A program made the translations under genes and the position numbers. Below, one piece after another: positions 58,642 through 64,000 of a stretch of DNA of 64,000 nucleotides. The stretch lies in NCBI RefSeq assembly GCF_907164915.1, contig NC_061867.1, forward strand, positions 54,396,271 through 54,460,270. Reading direction: 5' to 3'. Source of the DNA: Impatiens glandulifera (taxonomy: Eukaryota > Streptophyta > Magnoliopsida > Ericales > Balsaminaceae). The notes beneath the pieces were generated by a model. The model did not search any database. It was not told where the DNA came from and worked only from the letters and a program-made list of their open reading frames with translations. Within the stretch, counting starts at the first letter, position 1, and each line of letters opens with the position of its first letter.

Positions 58642-59610
58642 TCACTTTACTGCTTCCCAATGTTGTCTACCCGGGTTGCTCATGAATCTGCTAACAACTC
58701 CCACTGCATGTGCTATGTCTGGTCTTGTGCAAACCATCGCATACATAATACAACCAATGGCAGAGGCATACGGAACAGTGGCCATGTAATTTTTCTCCTC
58801 CTCTATTAAAGGCGACTGATCTTTAGATAGTCTGAAGTGACTAGCTAAGGGGGTAGTAACTGGTTTTGCATCATACAAGTTGAACCTGCTAAGAACTTTC
58901 TTCACATATTCTTCTTGTGAAAGCTTGAGAACTTCTTCATCCCTGAAAATTCTCATCCCAAGGATTTGTTTAGCAGCACCCAAATCCTTCATTGCAAACT
59001 TTTCATACAACTCTTTCTTGAGCTTGTTAATCTCATACAAGCTTGCTCCAGCAATCAACATGTCATCAACGTAGAGAAGAAGAATAATGTACGATTTATC
59101 AAACCTCTTGATATGGCAGCAATGATCAGCTTCACACCTCAAAAAATTGTTACTTTTCATGAAGTTATCGAACTTCTTGTACCATTGCCTTGGAGCCTGT
59201 TTCAAACCATACAGACTCTTCTGAAGCTTACACACAAGCTCATCTTTTCCTTTAATTTCAAATCCTTCTGGTTGTCGCATATAAATTTCTTCATCTAAAT
59301 CACCATGAAGAAAAGCAGTTTTGACATCCATTTGTTGAAGATGAAGGTCTTCTTTCACAACCAAACTCAAAATAGTTCTGATTGTCATCAATTTAACTAC
59401 TGGAGAGAAGATCTCATTGTAGTCAATACCTTCTTTCTGTTGAAATCTTTTTACAACCAACCTTGCCTTGTACCTCATAGTTTTATCATGTTTTTCTTTA
59501 ATCCTGAAGATCCATTTGTTGTGAAGTGCTTTCTTTCCCTTTGGTAGCTCAGTGAGCTCCCAAGTCTGATTCAACATCAAAGAGTCCATCTCATCTTTCA
59601 TAGCTGACTC
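58642..59610 (-). pseudogene. Copia reverse transcriptase domain
   Basis: In frame with the integrase part above, after TGA at 59613-59611. It runs from ESAMKDEMDSLMLNQTWEL through KWIFRIKEKHD, YKARLVVKRFQQKEGIDYNE, QMDVKTAFLHGDLDEEIYM, LYGLKQAPRQWYKKFD and the catalytic LLLYVDDMLIAG to RPDIAHAVGVVSRFM and HWEAVK. It ends at TGA where copia elements normally have Trp (AVK-W-I). The YVDD box and QAPRQW are intact, so the damage here is limited to flanking stops. Confidence 0.92.
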
Positions 59611-61616
59611 TCACTTAATCGATTCATTAGATTGTATTGCTTCCTCATAACATTCAGGTTCACCTCTATCTGTCAATAAGATATAGTTCAGAGATGAAGA
59701 CCACCTCTCAACTGGTTTTCGATTCTTTGATGATCTTCTCAACTGTATAACCGGTGTTTGCTGATTTACCTCTGGGGCCACGTTCTCAACGATTTCATCT
59801 TCAACAACACATTGTTCTTCTTCGACAACCAGTATATATTCAGCTGAAAATTGTCTCAAATCGACTGTACCAGTCTCTTCCAACTTGGAATCACCATCTG
59901 ATGTCTTCCCAACACAATCTTTGTAGAGAAGCTGTTCATTGAAGATAACATTTCTGCTACGAATGATCTTCCGATTTTGATTATCCCATAAACGATAACC
60001 AAACTCGATATCACCATAACCAATGAAAAAACATTTATTAGACTTTGGATCAATCTTGCTCCTATCACATTCATTAATATGAACATATGATAAACAACCA
60101 AACACTTTCAAATAAGAAAGATTTACCTTTTTATTGCTCCAAGCTTCTTCAGGAATTCTGAATTCAAGAGGAACAGAGGGTCCCCTGTTTATCAAATAGG
60201 CAGCAGTATTAATAGCTTCTGCCCAGAAGGTTTTAGGCAGCCCTGCATGCAATCTCATGCTTCTAGCACGCTCGTTCAATGTTCGATTCATTCGTTCAGC
60301 TACTCCATTCTCTTGAAGCGTTCGGGGAACAATCTTCACCATACTGATCCCATTCACATCACAATATTCTTTGAAATCTAGATTGATATATTCACCTCCA
60401 TTGTCGGATCTCAAGCACTTAACTTTCTGATTTGTTTCATTTTCAACCAAAGTCTTCCACTTCTTGAAAATAGCAAATACTTCAGACTTGTGCTTCATAA
60501 AGTAAACCCATACTTTTCTTGTTGAATCATCTATAAAAGTCACATAGTAGTATGATCCGCAAATAGAAGAAACATGTGCAGGTCCCCACACATCAGTGTG
60601 TACCAACTCTAGTCTTTCTTTCTTGAGCTCCTTCCCAATCTTTAAAAAACTCACCCGTTTATGTTTTCCAAGAATGCAGTTTTCACATAACTGATGTTCA
60701 ACAGACTTCAGTTTTGGAATCTGTCCATTCTTCAAAAGAATTTTCATCCCTTTTTCACTCATATGGCCCAACCTGCAATGCCACAACTCACTATTCTTCG
60801 AGTCATCAACTACAGCAGCAACTGTTTCTCTGCAAGTTGAAGTCGTGTATAACGTTCCAGTTTTATGACCTCGAGTAACAACAATTGCTCCTTTAGTCAC
60901 CTTCCACGCACCATTTCCACAACTGAAATTGTGACCTTCTTCATCAAGTTGTGTAACAGAAATCAGATTGCGCATTAAACCTGAAATGTGTCTCACCTTA
61001 TTAATCTTCCAAACAGAACCATTTGCCATCTTCAATTTGATGTCACCAATGCCAACAATATCCAGTGGCTCACCAACTGCGAGATAAATTTTCCCACAGT
61101 TTCCAGCCACATAATTCTCCATTAATTCTTTGTGAGCAGTGGTGTGGAAAGACGCTCCTGAGTCCAAAACCCATGAATCTATCGGGCTATCAACAGATAG
61201 AAGTAACGCATCAGTGACAAATTTTGTAACAACGTTGGCTGCATCATTTTTATCATCACCGTTTTTCTTCGGTGCTTTGCAGTTCCTCTTCAGATGACCC
61301 TGTTTACCACAATTCCAGCACTCAAATGTCCTCCTAAACTTGGACTGACTCCTCCTGCTCCTTGACATAGATCTGCTCTTACCTCGGTTGAAATTTCTAT
61401 CATTACCTCTTCCCTTATTTTCCACATTCAGAGCAGAACCTTTGAATGTTTCACCATAATCAATTTTACGAACCTCTTCAGCAAGAATACGATCTCTAAC
61501 TTCAACAAATTTCAGTTTAGCATTTCCAACTGAATTATTAATTGCTGCCCTCATAGGTTCCCAACTATTTGGTAGAGATGCTAACAAAATCAGGGCACTA
61601 ACTTCATCCCAAAATC
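59611..61616 (-). pseudogene. Copia gag C-terminus, protease and integrase
   Basis: Domains in order: the end of the gag core (LILLASLPNSWE); a basic RS-rich stretch; the CCHC zinc knuckle CWNCGKQGHLKRNC; protease with the active-site word VLDSGASFHTT; the integrase H-C-type GAG-pre region (LWHCRLGHMSEKG, LCENCILGKHKR); the integrase core with HTDVWGP, RSDNGGEY and ENGVAERMNR supplying D, D and E; then the C-terminal region to QSNESIK. It ends in TGA at a position that is usually Trp. The upstream gag part is in another frame. Confidence 0.92.
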
Positions 61617-62033
61617 AATCTCAACAGATAGCAATTGATTCACAATTGTATTGAATTCATTCAAATGAGTAGTGACAGAAGTACCATCAACCATTCTTAA
61701 GTAAAAGAGTCTTTTCATTAAGTGTACCTTGTTGTTAGCAGATGGTTTCTCATACATATCAGAAAGAGCTTTCATCAGACCCATGGTGGTCTTCTCCTTT
61801 GCTACATTGTGAGCAACCGTCTTGGCCAGCGTCAATCGGACAACTCCTAAAACCTGTCTATCAAGGAGTTTCCATTCAGCTTCATCCATCTTCTCTGGTT
61901 TCTCACTCAAAGGAACATGAAGCTTCTTTCCATAGAGATAAACTTCAATATGCATTCTCCAGAAGGCATAATCTGTCCCATCAAATCTTCCAATTCCATG
62001 TCCTATACTGTTCTCACTTGTCATTGTTTCCAA
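61590..62033 (-). pseudogene. Copia gag N-terminal part
   Basis: 147 aa from METMTSENSIGHGIGRFDGT. It contains the copia gag (UBN2-like) pattern FDGTDYAFWRMHIEVYL, DEAEWKLLDRQVLGVVRLTL, MYEKPSANNKVHLMKRLF and TTHLNEFNTIVNQLLSV. It stops after a frameshift near 61616, where the frame of the following polyprotein takes over. The ATG is 21 nt past the primer-binding site, so there is a very short leader. Confidence 0.88.
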
Positions 62034-62052
62034 TGCTCAGATCTAGCCTAGC

Positions 62053-62065
62053 TGCTCTGATACCA
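62053..62065 (-). promoter_or_regulatory. Copia primer-binding site (initiator Met tRNA)
   Basis: TGGTATCAGAGCA on the minus strand, two bases inside the 5' LTR. This is the standard complement to the 3' end of initiator methionine tRNA used to prime copia reverse transcription. Confidence 0.93.
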
Positions 62066-62067
62066 GT

Positions 62068-62425
62068 TGTTAGGATTTGTATCTCCCAAATTCGACCTAC
62101 TTGAAAACAATCTGTAAAAACACAAAAAAAAGAACACACGGATTTATAGTGGTTCACTCAAATTGAGCTACATCCACTTCAGCCACCACCAGATTTACTA
62201 TGAAGAAGAAGAAGGAATACAGAGTTTTTGCCTCACACTTTATCTCTCTAGAATTCTGTCTCTCAATGTAAACCCTTAATAATCACATATTTATAGAGTA
62301 AACATTCAGGTAATAAACCTAAATAACTTTGGTCAGGCCTAAGCCCAAAACCAAAAAAAGAAAACCCAATAAACTCCAATTAACAATGTAGAATTTATTA
62401 TAAGTGTAGGCTCCATAACTCAACA
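62068..62425 (-). repeat. Copia 5' LTR
   Basis: 358 bp, TG...CA, the partner of 57693-58054. The target copy ATCCG follows at 62426-62430, then the Helitron sequence resumes with GACACTTTAAAAATTAAGCA. Confidence 0.93.
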
Positions 62426-62605
62426 ATCCGGACACTTTAAAAATTAAGCATCATTTTATATATATATATATATATATTCGATAACAATTAATTTAAATTT
62501 ATTTTCGCGCTAAAATCCATCACTATTAATATTTAGAAAGATTACAGGTAAATAGAACAAAATTCTTTATTGAAAATATAAATAAAAACACGAGAATTGT
62601 TTTAC

Positions 62606-64000
62606 TTAATTGTCAATATCTCGATAAGAAGTCATTAGTTGATGAAACATCTCCTTTAGCCTTTCTTCAATTGGTGGTAACCCGACTTCATTAGCAAGCC
62701 AATCTATATACTCCGTCTATTAAACATGACAACATAAAAAAATATATATATATATATATATAAATTCTAAATTAAATTCATGAATTTGTATATAAGATAG
62801 ATAAAAGTATCGTCTTCAATGAGAGGCAATGAGTAAGATGTTTCGGTATTCCACTCTCTTTCATTTCCTTATAGTATTCTTTAACATAGTCCAACATATC
62901 CTCTTTTGATGGCAAAACAACCTCTCCCGACAATGTTTTCGCTATCCACTTCGCTTGAAACTCAACCATTCGACATAAAATAACCTAATCTTCATGCAAA
63001 TTTATTAAAAAAATATTCAAATATGAACATAATTTACTTAACCAATCCAAAAATAGTACCAACCCGAGTAGGTAAGGCAAGAAACGAAAGAGATGGACCA
63101 AACTCTGGCGCAAATACATGTTTATACAATGGTCCGACACGATTATCATCCACGGTCACAATCCCGTTTGTCCTAAGAAATGGGAAATCGAATTTGTACC
63201 TAAACAAAAAAATGCTTTAAAAAATTATATTTAAATAAAAATATTAGAAATATATATTTAATAATACACACCATGTACAATGGAAAATGATATTGTGATG
63301 AACTGATGAACCGTCTTTAAATAAAACAATACCACGCTCATCATCGACACATTCAATCTGCGATATAATCAAATCAAATCAAATTGAATCAAATGATGTG
63401 AAATACAGTTTTATTTATAAACATGTAAGATGAAATTCTTGCATCCGAATATCGTGTCCCTCCAATTTAGAGATTTTCGTAGTATTAGGTGATCTTGACG
63501 AAAGATGAACTTCTTTAGCCTCAGTGGCGATCTCTTTCGATATGTCCATTCCACTCGGCCCATCTCCAATCACAACCACAATCTATTATAGTTAAGAATG
63601 ACAATTTCAATTAGTCTCGAAAATTTAGGTCATATGATTTTTGAAAAACAAGAGCCTTTACTTGATCTAGGAATGGTTTTGGAACACGATAATTGTGACT
63701 ATGAATTTGCTTTCCTTTCCACTTTTCCATACCGGGAGGATTAGCCAAAATGGGGATAGTTTGATGACCATTACAAATCAAGACAGCTTCAAAAATCTCT
63801 GTTTCAAATGAACCAGACTTGTTTTTGAACTCCACGGACCAACCTCCGTAACCCGACCCGACCCGTTCGACTCCGACAACCTCCGAGTTGAACCGAATCA
63901 ACTCAGTGATTTCAAAATTCCTTACAAAATCGTTCAGAAACAACAAAAACTCTTCATGACCCGGGTAATTCCTCGGATCTCCATTTTCTCTGACTGAAAA
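62606..64000 (-). pseudogene. FMO copy 3, damaged, runs off the window
   Basis: Exon counterparts on the minus strand: exon 1 from beyond 64000 to 63662 (KGKQIHSHNYRVPKPFLDQ), exon 2 63582-63443, exon 3 63357-63272, exon 4 63199-63064, exon 5 62984-about 62811, exon 6 62716-62606. It is very close to copy 1. Exon 2 is 140 nt instead of 150 (about 13 nt lost, 3 gained), which breaks the frame after LEGH. The exon 5 donor GTACAT of copy 1 reads GATACT here. HCTG becomes HCTW across the exon 3/4 junction. NADPH site GDGPSG is otherwise kept. It is probably non-functional; rescue by alternative splicing cannot be excluded. The 5' end is outside the window. Confidence 0.8.

Larger units (their letters stand above)
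57693..62425 (-). mobile_element. Ty1/copia LTR retrotransposon, 4.73 kb, nearly complete
   Basis: Two LTRs (57693-58054 and 62068-62425) with TG...CA ends, 5-bp target duplications ATCCG, an initiator-Met tRNA binding site and a polypurine tract. Gag, protease, integrase, reverse transcriptase and RNase H occur in copia order on the minus strand. One frameshift and two in-frame stops disable the polyprotein. It resembles the Tnt1 type, but the lineage is not resolved. Confidence 0.95.
57241..62481 (-). mobile_element. Helitron (same family as 35,845), minus strand, split by copia
   Basis: Read on the minus strand it starts TC (62481-62480) after A and ends CTAG (57244-57241) before T. A degenerate hairpin region lies just before the end. 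Removing the copia element and one target copy leaves about 503 bp, with about 1.7 of the 293-bp units (GATGCTTAATTTTTAAAGTG, TCGGGTCGAGAG, the box A word TAGCCTAGTTGG). In FMO spacer A the flanking sequences are joined (near 51380, TCCTATAACAATTAA), which fits an A^T insertion. Confidence 0.78.

Noticed and set aside
58511..59547. Plus-strand ORFs across the copia region
   Set aside because: Antisense shadows of the reverse transcriptase and RNase H frames; no family similarity.
61742..62104. Plus-strand 120-aa ORF
   Set aside because: Antisense of copia gag and leader.
1..64000. CRISPR arrays, operons, bacterial-type features
   Set aside because: The tandem repeats lack CRISPR repeat/spacer form. 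Introns, plant gene families and plant transposons show nuclear plant DNA.

Overview
This is a eudicot-like plant nuclear window. It is very AT-rich, has genes with many short exons and GT-AG introns, and carries plant-specific gene families (YABBY, PLATZ, VAP27, plant FMO) and plant transposon families. I can name families but not the species. Exon models were built by eye from splice consensus, reading frame and family pattern.

Layout: a tRNA-Ala(CGC) on the minus strand (2.5 kb); a complete seven-exon FIL/YAB3-type YABBY gene (4.3-7.0 kb) with a small hAT-type MITE in an intron; a gene-free stretch containing a dimeric minisatellite (12.0-12.9 kb); a five-exon PLATZ gene (15.5-16.7 kb); a 0.38 kb direct duplication (18.7-19.5 kb); a decayed but fully bounded 10.46 kb CACTA element (21,952-32,410) with TTA target duplications, carrying hAT-like, pogo/Lemi-like, LINE and SINE-like insertions; an eight-exon VAP27 gene (33.9-35.5 kb); a Helitron made of about 6.5 tandem 293-bp units (35,845-37,761); a tiny STMP1/DUF4516-like micropeptide gene (38.7-38.9 kb, minus).

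From 39.4 kb to the end the window is a decaying tandem array of flavin monooxygenase genes, all on the minus strand. Copy 1 (39.8-41.4 kb) looks intact. Copy 2 (51.5-52.6 kb) lacks exon 1 and has a duplicated exon 3. Copy 3 (62.6 kb to beyond the edge) has a frame-breaking deletion and a lost splice donor. The spacers between copies are paralogous. Comparing them shows empty sites for younger insertions: a Mutator-type foldback element, a TRIM-like LTR element, a PIF/Harbinger element that keeps only a Myb-like ORF, a CACTA fragment, and a Helitron that was itself hit by a 4.73 kb copia retrotransposon with ATCCG target duplications.

The host genes are functionally unrelated (organ polarity, transcription, ER contact sites, a mitochondrial micropeptide, S/N-oxygenation). 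The coherent story is structural: a gene cluster shaped by tandem duplication and nested transposition.
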